Origin: Anaerolineales bacterium
GTDB lineage: Bacteria > Chloroflexota > Anaerolineae > Anaerolineales > UBA11858
Reading direction: 5' to 3'
NCBI GenBank assembly: GCA_021161345.1
Contig: JAGHAU010000011.1
Span: 1-40,692 of the forward strand
Length of the DNA stretch: 40,692 nt
Below are positions 8,380-16,505 of the stretch, piece after piece (position 1 is the first letter of the stretch; every line of letters starts with the position of its first letter). The position numbers were made by a program, and so were the translations under genes. Under the pieces are notes generated by a model that was not told the DNA's origin, searched no databases, and saw only the letters and a program-made list of their open reading frames with translations.

Positions 8380-8409
8380 AAGCTGCGCTTCGAGCCGGTT
8401 TTTCTAAAC

Positions 8410-8453
8410 TGTCATTGCGAGGAGAGAGCGCAGTGATTGACGAAGCAATCTCT
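8410..8453 (+). repeat. Dispersed GTCATTGCGAG...GAAGCAATC-type intergenic repeat, copy 1
   Basis: TGTCATTGCGAGGAGAGAGCGCAGTGATTGACGAAGCAATCTCT. Confidence 0.7.
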
Positions 8454-8581
8454 CCTAATTATTGATAAATTCTTTTATATTTCGATTTTCCGTTTACAAT
8501 ATTTAAACATTAGGGGAATTTATTGGTAGGAAGGCTGTCAATCATAGGTCCCTGATCTTTCAGGGAAGAAAGGAGATAGTC

Positions 8582-9358
8582 ATGGAAACACCACAAACCG
8601 AAGCCAATATCCCACAGGAACAGGAAAAGAAACGCTCTCCCTGGCTGGTCGTCCTGCTCATTTTACTTATTCTGATGATGGGCTGCTGCATCTTAGGCGC
8701 GATCCTGTGCCGGGGTACCAGCAGGCTGCCGGATCTCCTGGACCGGATCATCACCGAGATTCCGGGAAATGAAACTGGAGATAATGACTTTTGGGGATTG
8801 GTGGATGATTTAATTAACAATCCGGAAGGATTTTTCCCTGATGGAGATTTCCCCGAGTTGGAAGAATTTTTCCCTGATGGAGATTTCCCTGAGATGGAAG
8901 AATTTTTCCCTGAAGATCCATCGGGCGGGAGCATATGCAACGGTTTGAGTGGGAATCTGGAAATGCAGGTCCGGGTCGGTCCCGCGGAAGTAGTGGGTTT
9001 AGAACCTCTGGGGATTGGAAGCATTCCACTCTCTGTAGAACCTGCTGCTGGAGCATATCAAGTCACAGGATACGGGACGATTGATTTTCAGGATCAATTG
9101 GATACTGATTGGGGATTTTATGTAGTGACTTTTGATTCAACTGCAAACCTGAGCGGTACATGTATTGGGGACGAGGAAAGTGGAGAATTAAACGTAGTCG
9201 TCCATACAGAAGGAGAGCAGTTGATCCAGGTATTTGTAGGAGCTGATGAATGGTCCTATCCCTGGTCTGGTGAGTACGAGTTTGTTTTGGAATTCCCGAT
9301 CGAGGATGGAGCTGAAGTCAGCGGCGAAGGCTGGGCTTTTGTTCTTCACCTGGACTGA
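8582..9358 (+). CDS. Membrane-anchored hypothetical protein with acidic repeat linker
   Basis: 258 aa; TM SPWLVVLLILLILMMGCCILGAIL; internal repeats FFPDGDFPELEE/FFPDGDFPEMEE/FFPED; beta-rich C-terminal domain. Confidence 0.75.
   Translation: METPQTEANIPQEQEKKRSPWLVVLLILLILMMGCCILGAILCRGTSRLPDLLDRIITEIPGNETGDNDFWGLVDDLINNPEGFFPDGDFPELEEFFPDGDFPEMEEFFPEDPSGGSICNGLSGNLEMQVRVGPAEVVGLEPLGIGSIPLSVEPAAGAYQVTGYGTIDFQDQLDTDWGFYVVTFDSTANLSGTCIGDEESGELNVVVHTEGEQLIQVFVGADEWSYPWSGEYEFVLEFPIEDGAEVSGEGWAFVLHLD
8831..8912 (+). repeat. 36-bp in-frame tandem repeat (about 2.3 copies) encoding FFPDGDFPELEE
   Basis: TTTTTCCCTGATGGAGATTTCCCCGAGTTGGAAGAA at 8831, near-identical at 8867, partial at 8903. Confidence 0.85.
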
Positions 9359-9405
9359 CATCTGCGATCAATCTATAAAATAGAAAAACAGAATAACGAA
9401 AAATG

Positions 9406-9436
9406 CGATCCCCTGTGTATAACAGGGGATCGTTTC
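9406..9436 (+). terminator. Rho-independent terminator after 8582-9358 gene
   Basis: CGATCCCCTGT gtata ACAGGGGATCG tttc hairpin. Confidence 0.75.
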
Positions 9437-9534
9437 GTTAAGCTCATGCTCGTAAACGATTGAAAAGATTAATTCCGCCGAAGATAAACAGATAAAGGAA
9501 TAAGGAAGTTGGATCGGTTCACAGTAAATCCAGA

Positions 9535-9598
9535 TTTGCTCAAACGCCCGTCCCCGGGCGTTTTTTTTTACCTCACCGGGGACGGTTCGGTGAGCAAA
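9535..9598 (+). repeat. Compound inverted repeat containing a strong terminator hairpin
   Basis: TTTGCTCA-N5-CCGTCCCCGG ... CCGGGGACGG-N5-TGAGCAAA; inside it AACGCCCG-TCCC-CGGGCGTTTTTTTTT (9543-9569). Confidence 0.8.
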
Positions 9599-9602
9599 AG
9601 AC

Positions 9603-9631
9603 GAGATTGCTTCGCTGCGCTCGCAATGACA
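9603..9631 (-). repeat. Dispersed GTCATTGCGAGCGCAGCGAAGCAATCTC repeat, copy 2
   Basis: rc: TGTCATTGCGAGCGCAGCGAAGCAATCTC. Confidence 0.75.
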
Positions 9632-9737
9632 GTTGGTGAATGAATTGATCGCTTCCCCATATCGTATTCAGGGCAGGCTGTTAGTCACTCCGCACCTGCC
9701 TCTCGTTGACTGAAAGGCATGTTATGATAGGGGGGTT

Positions 9738-10901
9738 ATGAAACTTTCAAAAAAGACCTGGTATCAAATTATCAGTTCAACACTAGTGCGGATGGTTTAC
9801 AACACCGGTTTCCGGATGGTTTTTCCATTTCAGCCAATGTTAATGAAAGGGTTTGGGATCAGCCTGGAGGAAATTAGCCGCATGTATGCCGGCCAATCCC
9901 TATTAGGAATTATCAGTCCTCTTCTGGCATCAGTTGCCGATACCAAAGGGCGCAGGACTGGGATGCTGGCCGGGATGGTCCTTTTCAGCCTGGGAACACT
10001 GGTGATAGTTTTCCAGCCCACACCGCTGGGATTTTTTATTTTTCTAGTTTTATCAATGTTGGGCAAGGCTATATTTGAACCTTCGGTAATAGCCTATTTT
10101 GGAGACATAATCCCCTTTGAACGCCGGGGATTTGTATTGGGGATCACTGAAATAAGCTGGTCCCTGGCGTTTTTTGTGGGAGTTCCGGTCGCTGGTTTCT
10201 TTATGAGCCAATACGGTTTACTGGCCCCTTTCATCGTCCTGATTGTATTGAGTCTGCTGGCATTTCTATTTGTGCTGTTTCTTTTCCCCATGGATACGCC
10301 TCCTGCAACTTACGGGAGAACAATATTTTCAAATTTCAGCCTGGTGCTCAAGTCAGGTTCAGCATTGGCCGGTATATCCGTGATGTTATTGATCTGTTTG
10401 GCCAACCAGTTGATTAATGTCGTTTTTGGGGTCTGGTTAAACAGTTCCTTTGGCATGCAGATAGCTGCCCTCGGGGGAGCATCCGCGGTCATTGGAATTG
10501 CTGAATTAGTCGGAGAAGGGGGAGTTAGCGCTTTTACAGACAGGATCAGTTCCAAAAAAGCAGTTTCTATAGGATTGATAGGCAGTGTTCTCTCTTCCGC
10601 AATTCTCCCCTTGCTGGGGAGTTCGGCTTGGGGGGCTTATCTGGGACTGTTCCTTTTTTACCTAACATTCGAATTTACTATAGTAAGTATGCTTCCAATG
10701 ATGACTGGAGTGCTTCCGGCTGCCCGGGGGACGTTAATGTCAATAAATATCGCCAGCGCGAACCTTGGGAGAGGTCTTGGTTCGTTGATCGCGGCGCCCA
10801 TCTTTTTGGGTGGATTCTGGATGAATGCCCTGGCCGCGGCAATCGTAAACCTGCTGGCGATACTTGTGTTGCGGTATGTAATTGTTCAGGAAACGAAATA
10901 G
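9738..10901 (+). CDS. MFS transporter
   Basis: 387 aa, about 12 TMs; ADTKGRRTGMLAG motif-A-like loop after TM2. Confidence 0.88.
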   Translation: MKLSKKTWYQIISSTLVRMVYNTGFRMVFPFQPMLMKGFGISLEEISRMYAGQSLLGIISPLLASVADTKGRRTGMLAGMVLFSLGTLVIVFQPTPLGFFIFLVLSMLGKAIFEPSVIAYFGDIIPFERRGFVLGITEISWSLAFFVGVPVAGFFMSQYGLLAPFIVLIVLSLLAFLFVLFLFPMDTPPATYGRTIFSNFSLVLKSGSALAGISVMLLICLANQLINVVFGVWLNSSFGMQIAALGGASAVIGIAELVGEGGVSAFTDRISSKKAVSIGLIGSVLSSAILPLLGSSAWGAYLGLFLFYLTFEFTIVSMLPMMTGVLPAARGTLMSINIASANLGRGLGSLIAAPIFLGGFWMNALAAAIVNLLAILVLRYVIVQETK

Positions 10902-10903
10902 TT

Positions 10904-12682
10904 CTACTCGATTGGTAGATCCTCCAATTCTTTCACCATTCCACCTATGACATCAAAACCGCCCTGCCAGAAATCCTGGCTGGCGATATCGATCCCGGAT
11001 TCTGCGAGAATCGCCGCCGGGGCTTTGGAGCCGCCTGCTTCCAGGATCTTGATGTAGCCGGGTTTAAAGCTGTCGCCTTCTTTCTGGTAGCGTTGATAGA
11101 GTGATAAAACTAGCAGCTGTCCGAAAGCATAGGCGTATACATAAAACGGGGTGTGATAGAAGTGAGGGATGGAAACCCATTCCCAGCGGAACTCATCACT
11201 GATCGATACTGCTTTCCCGAATTGTTTCTTCAGGTTTTCCATATACATCTCGGACAGATCATCGATAATGGCTCCATCTTTGATCATCTTGTGAGCTTCC
11301 CGTTCAAAGAGGGCAAAGAAAGACTGCCGCATAATGGTTGCGTAAGCATCGTCGACCTGTTTGAAGAGAATATCCCGCCGCACAGCTGGATCCTTCTCCT
11401 CGGAGAGCAGCTTATCAATTAATAACATCTCACCAAAGGTGGAGGCGTTTTCAGCCAGAGGCAGGGAGGAATGATAGGTGAAGACACTGTGATCCGCTGC
11501 CAGCAGGGCATGGATGCCGTGTCCAAGTTCGTGAGCCATGGTGGCGACGGAGTCAGCAGTTCCCTGGAAGTTTAACAGCACCCAGGGCGAGAGGTCCTTG
11601 TCTACGGACCAGCAGAACGCGCCGCCCCGTTTACCCTTGCGGACTTCGCTGTCTACATGGCCGTCGGCGATGATCTTTTCAGCCAGCTGGGCAACTCGGG
11701 GATCAAAAGTTTGGAAGGCATCCAGCACCATGTCCACACCTTCCTGGAATGTATAGGTTTTATCTGCCTGGGCTACTACGGGCGCGTAGATATCATAGCG
11801 GCGCAGTTGCTCAGTTTTGAGCCAGCGCGCTTTAAGGTCAAAGAAACGCTGAAAAACAGGGGCGTTTTTCTGGCAAACATCCAGGAGAACGTCCACAGCT
11901 TTGTCAGGCACGTCGTTGCGCAGGTTGCGGACCGAGATCGGGTTATTGTATTTTCGTAGATCGATATTCTCGTTAGCCCAATCGCGCGCCACAGTCTGGT
12001 AGATCTGTCCCAGGATGGGGCCATCATCAGCATATACTTTGTAAAGCTCCTGGTAAATAGCTGACCGCAGCTTAGGATCGTGATGGCGGGCATACACCAT
12101 TAATTCGCCCCGGGTTAGGTCCTTTTCTTCTCCGTCTATGTCCACTTTGAAGGAATAGCGGTTGGTGATTGAGTCATAAAGTGTGATCAGGGCGCTGAAA
12201 CCGGTCACGTTTTTAATGTTGAGTATTTTTTCTTCCGGTTCAGTGAGTGTGTGCGGAGTGTAGTGGCGCATTTCCTCCAGCCAGTATTTAAGATCGCCAG
12301 ACGCAGCCATTAACTGGTCTGCGGTAGCCTGGTCCAATTCTTTCCACCACAGGCTGAAGAAGAGGGTTTTATTCTGGAGCCCGACTAGGAATTGCTCGAT
12401 CCGGGCTTGCAGGGCCTGGGCGTCCTGGTCCTGGGTGTCCTCGGTGAACCACAACCCAGCAAAACCATACAGCCGGTTGCTCTGTTTGGTGATCTCTTCC
12501 AGTTCGGTAACGATCTTCAGAAAATCCTTTTCGTCGATCTCAAGATCCAGTTCGGGTCGCAGTTTCTCGAATGACTCGATGGAACCTTCGAGTTTTTTCA
12601 TAGCGTCCGCGTATTCTGGTGACTCATGGCCTGGGAAGAGGGCGTTTAAACTCCAGCGTTCCTGTTTGTAAGCTGCTGTCAT
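10904..12682 (-). CDS. pepF: M3-family oligoendopeptidase F
   Basis: 592 aa; zinc motif MAHELGHGIHALLA and downstream E in NASTFGEML. Confidence 0.93.
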   Translation of the reverse strand: MTAAYKQERWSLNALFPGHESPEYADAMKKLEGSIESFEKLRPELDLEIDEKDFLKIVTELEEITKQSNRLYGFAGLWFTEDTQDQDAQALQARIEQFLVGLQNKTLFFSLWWKELDQATADQLMAASGDLKYWLEEMRHYTPHTLTEPEEKILNIKNVTGFSALITLYDSITNRYSFKVDIDGEEKDLTRGELMVYARHHDPKLRSAIYQELYKVYADDGPILGQIYQTVARDWANENIDLRKYNNPISVRNLRNDVPDKAVDVLLDVCQKNAPVFQRFFDLKARWLKTEQLRRYDIYAPVVAQADKTYTFQEGVDMVLDAFQTFDPRVAQLAEKIIADGHVDSEVRKGKRGGAFCWSVDKDLSPWVLLNFQGTADSVATMAHELGHGIHALLAADHSVFTYHSSLPLAENASTFGEMLLIDKLLSEEKDPAVRRDILFKQVDDAYATIMRQSFFALFEREAHKMIKDGAIIDDLSEMYMENLKKQFGKAVSISDEFRWEWVSIPHFYHTPFYVYAYAFGQLLVLSLYQRYQKEGDSFKPGYIKILEAGGSKAPAAILAESGIDIASQDFWQGGFDVIGGMVKELEDLPIE

Positions 12683-12738
12683 GGGTATCTCACTTTTCTA
12701 ATTAGGGTTTATTTTTTAAAATTGCATAAGGTTTAGCG

Positions 12739-12768
12739 ATTATACATCATGAACCAATTGGTGTCCAA
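12739..12768 (-). promoter_or_regulatory. sigma70-type promoter for pepF
   Basis: TTGGAC (rc 12763-12768) - 18 bp - TATAAT (rc 12739-12744), upstream of 12682. Confidence 0.55.
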
Positions 12769-12803
12769 AAAAGGGTTCTAGAGGAGGGGCCCTGAAACGC
12801 CCG

Positions 12804-12831
12804 GACCGAAGACAGAGGACGGAAGACGGGT
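12804..12831 (+). repeat. Heptanucleotide tandem array (GACCGAA GACAGAG GACGGAA GACGGGT)
   Basis: Four in-phase 7-bp units. Confidence 0.7.
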
Positions 12832-12844
12832 GGAGCTATCCGAT

Positions 12845-12871
12845 TGTCATCCTGAGCGGAGCGAAGGATCC
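12845..12871 (+). repeat. Dispersed GTCATCCTGAGCGGAGCGAAGGATCC repeat, copy 3
   Basis: TGTCATCCTGAGCGGAGCGAAGGATCC. Confidence 0.75.
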
Positions 12872-12939
12872 ATAAGGCGATTTAGTACAAAAAAATCAAC
12901 CATAAAATGCCCTTGTTTTTTTACTGTCGGTGCCAATAT

Positions 12940-12966
12940 GGATTCCTCACTGCGTTCGGAATGACA
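12940..12966 (-). repeat. Dispersed GTCATTCCGAACGCAGTGAGGAATCC repeat, copy 4
   Basis: rc: TGTCATTCCGAACGCAGTGAGGAATCC. Confidence 0.75.
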
Positions 12967-13175
12967 ATGCTGAAGGGGTTTTGGATTGCGGCATAACAGC
13001 CCGATTGATCGGGCGGGGTTATGAGCCCAGTCATTGATGACCGGTTTTTGAAGGATTGAATTTTTTTATTCAATGCCTCCCCGGGGACGGGTCGGCGAGC
13101 AAGGGTGGGATAATTGGGATTATTGATCTCATCGTTGGGCAATCAATCACCGGCAGAGGGCAGCGCCACTTGAAA

Positions 13176-13201
13176 TGTCATCCTGAACGGAGTGACGGAT
13201 C
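13176..13201 (+). repeat. Dispersed GTCATCCTGAACGGAGTGACGGATC repeat, copy 5
   Basis: TGTCATCCTGAACGGAGTGACGGATC. Confidence 0.7.
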
Positions 13202-13281
13202 GACTAGCGAAAAGAGCCAAATCTTAGAGCGAAGGCCCTGTGTGAAATCGACGGGCCACAGTCGAAGAGCTGCCCTCCACA

Positions 13282-13290
13282 TGTTATAAT
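13282..13290 (+). promoter_or_regulatory. Extended -10 promoter element for glyQS
   Basis: TGTTATAAT (TGnTATAAT), about 80 bp before the glyQS ATG. Confidence 0.5.
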
Positions 13291-13372
13291 TTTCTGACAG
13301 TTTCATATCTTTTTTTGATTGATTTCAAAGCTATCTTAATCCTGATTTTTTCAGGATATCAGGAGTTTTTTT

Positions 13373-16300
13373 ATGACTGAAATACTCGATTTCCAATCCC
13401 TGATCATGACCCTGGAGAAGTTCTGGGCTGATAACGGCTGTTTGATCTGGCAGCCCTACCATACTGAGGTTGGTGCTGGAACCATGAACCCGGCCACATC
13501 GCTGCGGGTTTTGGGCCCTGAACCCTGGAATGTCGGATATGTGGAACCCTCTATCAGGCCAGACGATGGCCGCTACGGAGAGAACCCCAACCGTTTTTAC
13601 CAGCATACCCAGTACCAGGTGATCCTCAAACCAGATCCGGGCAACCCCCAGGAACTTTACTTGAAATCCCTGGAAGCGCTGGGTATCGACCCGATGCTCC
13701 ATGATATCCGATTTGTGGAGGATAACTGGAAATCACCAGCTCTGGGCGCCTGGGGCCTGGGATGGGAAGTGTGGTTGAACGGGCTGGAAATCACCCAGTT
13801 CACCTATTTCCAGCAATCAGGTGGTCAGGCTCTGGACCCGGTTTCTGTTGAGTTGACTTATGGCCTGGAACGCATTGCTATGGCATTGCAGGGAGTGCGC
13901 GATTTTAGGAATATCCGCTGGAATGACACCTACACCTACGGGGATGTTCAGCTGCAAAGTGAACAGCAGTTCAGCAAATATGCTTTCGAGCTGGCGGATG
14001 TGGACAATATGCGTGAAATGTACCGCCTGTATGAGGAAGAAGCCAATCGCTGTCTGGAAGCAGGGATGGTGTTACCTGCCCATGATTATGTGCTGAAATG
14101 TTCCCATACCTTTAACCTGCTCGATACCCGTGGAGCAGTGGGTGTCACAGAAAGAGCCGGGTATTTCCGCCGCATGCGGGATCTTTCCCGCAAGGTGGCG
14201 GATGCCTACCTGGAAGAACGCCAGCGGATGGAATTCCCCTGGCTGGGCAGGGACTCCAGGGAAGGATCTGGTGAAGTGAAAGAATCCAGTGCAAAATACC
14301 CGTCCAAACCAGCACCCTTTGTGCTGGAAATTGGCACCGAAGAGCTGCCCCACGGGGATATTGAGGACGCTATTCAGCAGCTGGAAGAGAAAGTACCAGC
14401 AGCCCTTGAAAGTTTGCGGCTTGATTATGAGGGATTGAAAATCCTGGCAACTCCCAGGCGGCTGGTGGTGGAGGTTGAGAAACTGGCCGATAGGCAGGAA
14501 GATCTGGAGCAAACAGTTAAAGGTCCTCCCCAGGAACGGGCCTATGATGACGATGGAAAACCTACCCGGGCAGCAGAAGGATTTGCCAGCTCAAAAGGCG
14601 TTTCAGTCGAAGATCTGGAGATCCATGAGATCGATGGCGGAAAATACGTTGTGGCTGTAGAGAAGAAAACCGGGTTGGCAGCCCATGAAGTCCTCTCCAT
14701 AGCGTTACCTGATCTGATCCAGTCGATTCGTTTTGGGCAATCTATGCGCTGGAACGATCCCTCGCTGGCATTTTCGCGGCCTATTCGCTGGTTGTTAGCC
14801 CTTCATGGAGAAGCTCTTGTTCAGTTCTCATACGCGGGGTTAACTGCAAGGCCCTTTACTCGCGGACTGCGATTCATTGATGGGGGAAAAGAAATTGCGG
14901 TTAAATCTGTCCAGGATTACCTGGCTGTGCTTGAAGAACAAGGCATTTTACTTGATCAGGACCAGCGCCAACAGCGAATCAAGAACGATCTGGACACCCT
15001 GGCTGCCAAAGTTGGTGGTGTGGTCAGCGAAGACCACTCATTATTAACAGAAGTGACCCATCTGGTAGAAGCGCCAACTGCATTGCTGGGCAAATTTGAT
15101 CCAGCATTCCTGGATCTGCCACGCGAGGTGCTGATCTCGGTAATGAAAAAACATCAACGCTACTTCCCGGTTGAAAAAGACGGCAAGCTGCTGGCGAATT
15201 TCATTACCATTGCCAATAAAAAGTCAACTGAAAATGAATACCCGGAAATGCCCATGATCACTGAAGGCAACGCTGATGTGATTCTGGCCCGTTTTGCGGA
15301 TGCCAGATATTTTGTGAAGGCAGATCTAGAAAAGAAGCTGGCCGATTATCTGCCGGCGCTGAATTTGTTGACTTTCCAGGTCGACCTCGGTTCTATGGGG
15401 GATAAAACCAAAAGGATTCGCAGCCTGGTAGATGAGCTAGCTCCCCTGCTGGACCTTTCTGAAGATGATCTGAAAATCACTCGCCGTGCAGCTGAACTCT
15501 GCAAGGCGGATCTGGCGACCCAGATGGTGGTGGAAATGACTTCCCTGCAGGGAGTGATGGGTTACTATTACGCCAAGAACTCGGGCGAGGATGAAGCCAC
15601 AGCTGCTGCGATCCGGGAACATTATTTGCCAGCTTCGTCTGGCGATCCAACCCCTCAGACCAAAGCCGGACTGGTGGTAGGCCTGGCTGACCGGCTGGAT
15701 TCATTGGCAGGATTGTATGCCGCGGATCTGGCACCAACTGGAAGCAAGGATCCCTTCGCGCAGCGCCGGGCGGCTCTGGGATTGGTTGGCAACTTAATCA
15801 GCTGGGACCAGGATCTGGATTTGAAGAAGGCTCTTGATAAAGCGATCATTGAACTTCCTATCAAGATGGAATCGGAAACGCGCGAAGCCTGCTTGTTATT
15901 CATCAGCGATCGTTTGCATAATTACCTCCGGGAGCAGGGATATGCCCATGATGTGGTGGATGCGGTGGTTGCCGTCCAGGGCCAAAATCCTGCCAGCGCA
16001 TTCCGGGCAGTAAAAAGTTTAACTGATCGGGTCAAACACAAGGATTGGGAAAAAACCCTGGATTCATTCGCCCGCTGTGTGCGCATCACCCGTGATCTAG
16101 AGAAGATTTTCCCTGTGGATGAGAAATTGTTCAAGGAACCAGCTGAAACTGCCTTATTTGAATCCGTAGAAAAAACCGAGAAGGTTAAATTGCCAGACGG
16201 AGACCTGGATGGATTTTTCAATTTATTTGATCCTTTGATCCCACTGATCACAGATTTCTTTGATAATGTACTGGTGATGGATGAGGACCTGGCTCTGCGG

Positions 16301-16381
16301 GAAAATCGTCTCGGACTTCTGCAGATAATTGCCGGTTTAGCGGAAGGCATTCTTGACCTGACTCGACTGGAAGGTTTCTAG
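13373..16381 (+). CDS. glyQS: Fused glycyl-tRNA synthetase, alpha+beta subunits in one chain
   Basis: 1002 aa; GlyQ part [54 protein letters not shown]..., then GlyS part [26 protein letters not shown]...[15 protein letters not shown] in the same frame. Confidence 0.97.
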   Translation: MTEILDFQSLIMTLEKFWADNGCLIWQPYHTEVGAGTMNPATSLRVLGPEPWNVGYVEPSIRPDDGRYGENPNRFYQHTQYQVILKPDPGNPQELYLKSLEALGIDPMLHDIRFVEDNWKSPALGAWGLGWEVWLNGLEITQFTYFQQSGGQALDPVSVELTYGLERIAMALQGVRDFRNIRWNDTYTYGDVQLQSEQQFSKYAFELADVDNMREMYRLYEEEANRCLEAGMVLPAHDYVLKCSHTFNLLDTRGAVGVTERAGYFRRMRDLSRKVADAYLEERQRMEFPWLGRDSREGSGEVKESSAKYPSKPAPFVLEIGTEELPHGDIEDAIQQLEEKVPAALESLRLDYEGLKILATPRRLVVEVEKLADRQEDLEQTVKGPPQERAYDDDGKPTRAAEGFASSKGVSVEDLEIHEIDGGKYVVAVEKKTGLAAHEVLSIALPDLIQSIRFGQSMRWNDPSLAFSRPIRWLLALHGEALVQFSYAGLTARPFTRGLRFIDGGKEIAVKSVQDYLAVLEEQGILLDQDQRQQRIKNDLDTLAAKVGGVVSEDHSLLTEVTHLVEAPTALLGKFDPAFLDLPREVLISVMKKHQRYFPVEKDGKLLANFITIANKKSTENEYPEMPMITEGNADVILARFADARYFVKADLEKKLADYLPALNLLTFQVDLGSMGDKTKRIRSLVDELAPLLDLSEDDLKITRRAAELCKADLATQMVVEMTSLQGVMGYYYAKNSGEDEATAAAIREHYLPASSGDPTPQTKAGLVVGLADRLDSLAGLYAADLAPTGSKDPFAQRRAALGLVGNLISWDQDLDLKKALDKAIIELPIKMESETREACLLFISDRLHNYLREQGYAHDVVDAVVAVQGQNPASAFRAVKSLTDRVKHKDWEKTLDSFARCVRITRDLEKIFPVDEKLFKEPAETALFESVEKTEKVKLPDGDLDGFFNLFDPLIPLITDFFDNVLVMDEDLALRENRLGLLQIIAGLAEGILDLTRLEGF

Positions 16382-16413
16382 ATTTTATCCCTTGATTGTA
16401 ATTGAACACTATC

Positions 16414-16455
16414 ATCCACCCTCTACCCAAAAGGGCGAAAAGAGGGCGGATTTTA
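16414..16455 (+). terminator. Rho-independent terminator after glyQS
   Basis: ATCCACCCTCT...AGAGGGCGGATTTTATT hairpin. Confidence 0.65.
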
Positions 16456-16476
16456 TTATAGAAGTATCCCTGAGCT

Positions 16477-16485
16477 TGGTATAAT
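16477..16485 (+). promoter_or_regulatory. Extended -10 promoter element for dnaG-rpoD
   Basis: TGGTATAAT, 21 bp before the dnaG ORF start. Confidence 0.55.
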
Positions 16486-16505
16486 CGGTTCTAATCCTTT
16501 TTATC

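Noticed and set aside
12921-13142. 73-aa minus-strand ORF ending ...FSIVIPNAVRNPYWHRQ
   Set aside because: The 'VIPNAVRNP' peptide is translation of the GTCATTCCGAACGCAGTGAGGAATCC repeat; no SD and no family signal.
13056-13289. 77-aa plus-strand ORF containing KCHPERSDGSTSEKS
   Set aside because: 'CHPERS..' is the typical spurious translation of the GTCATCCTGA repeat; overlaps the glyQS promoter region.
13205-13372. T-box riboswitch upstream of glyQS
   Set aside because: No T-box consensus or canonical specifier/antiterminator structure recognisable; only the short RBS-proximal hairpins remain.
14072-14512. Long antisense ORFs inside glyQS, dnaG (16803-17504), thiolase (24946-25536), lctP (22158-22796) and mutS2 (27922-28551)
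   Set aside because: No family motifs; their position opposite strongly conserved CDSs fits codon-bias artefacts.
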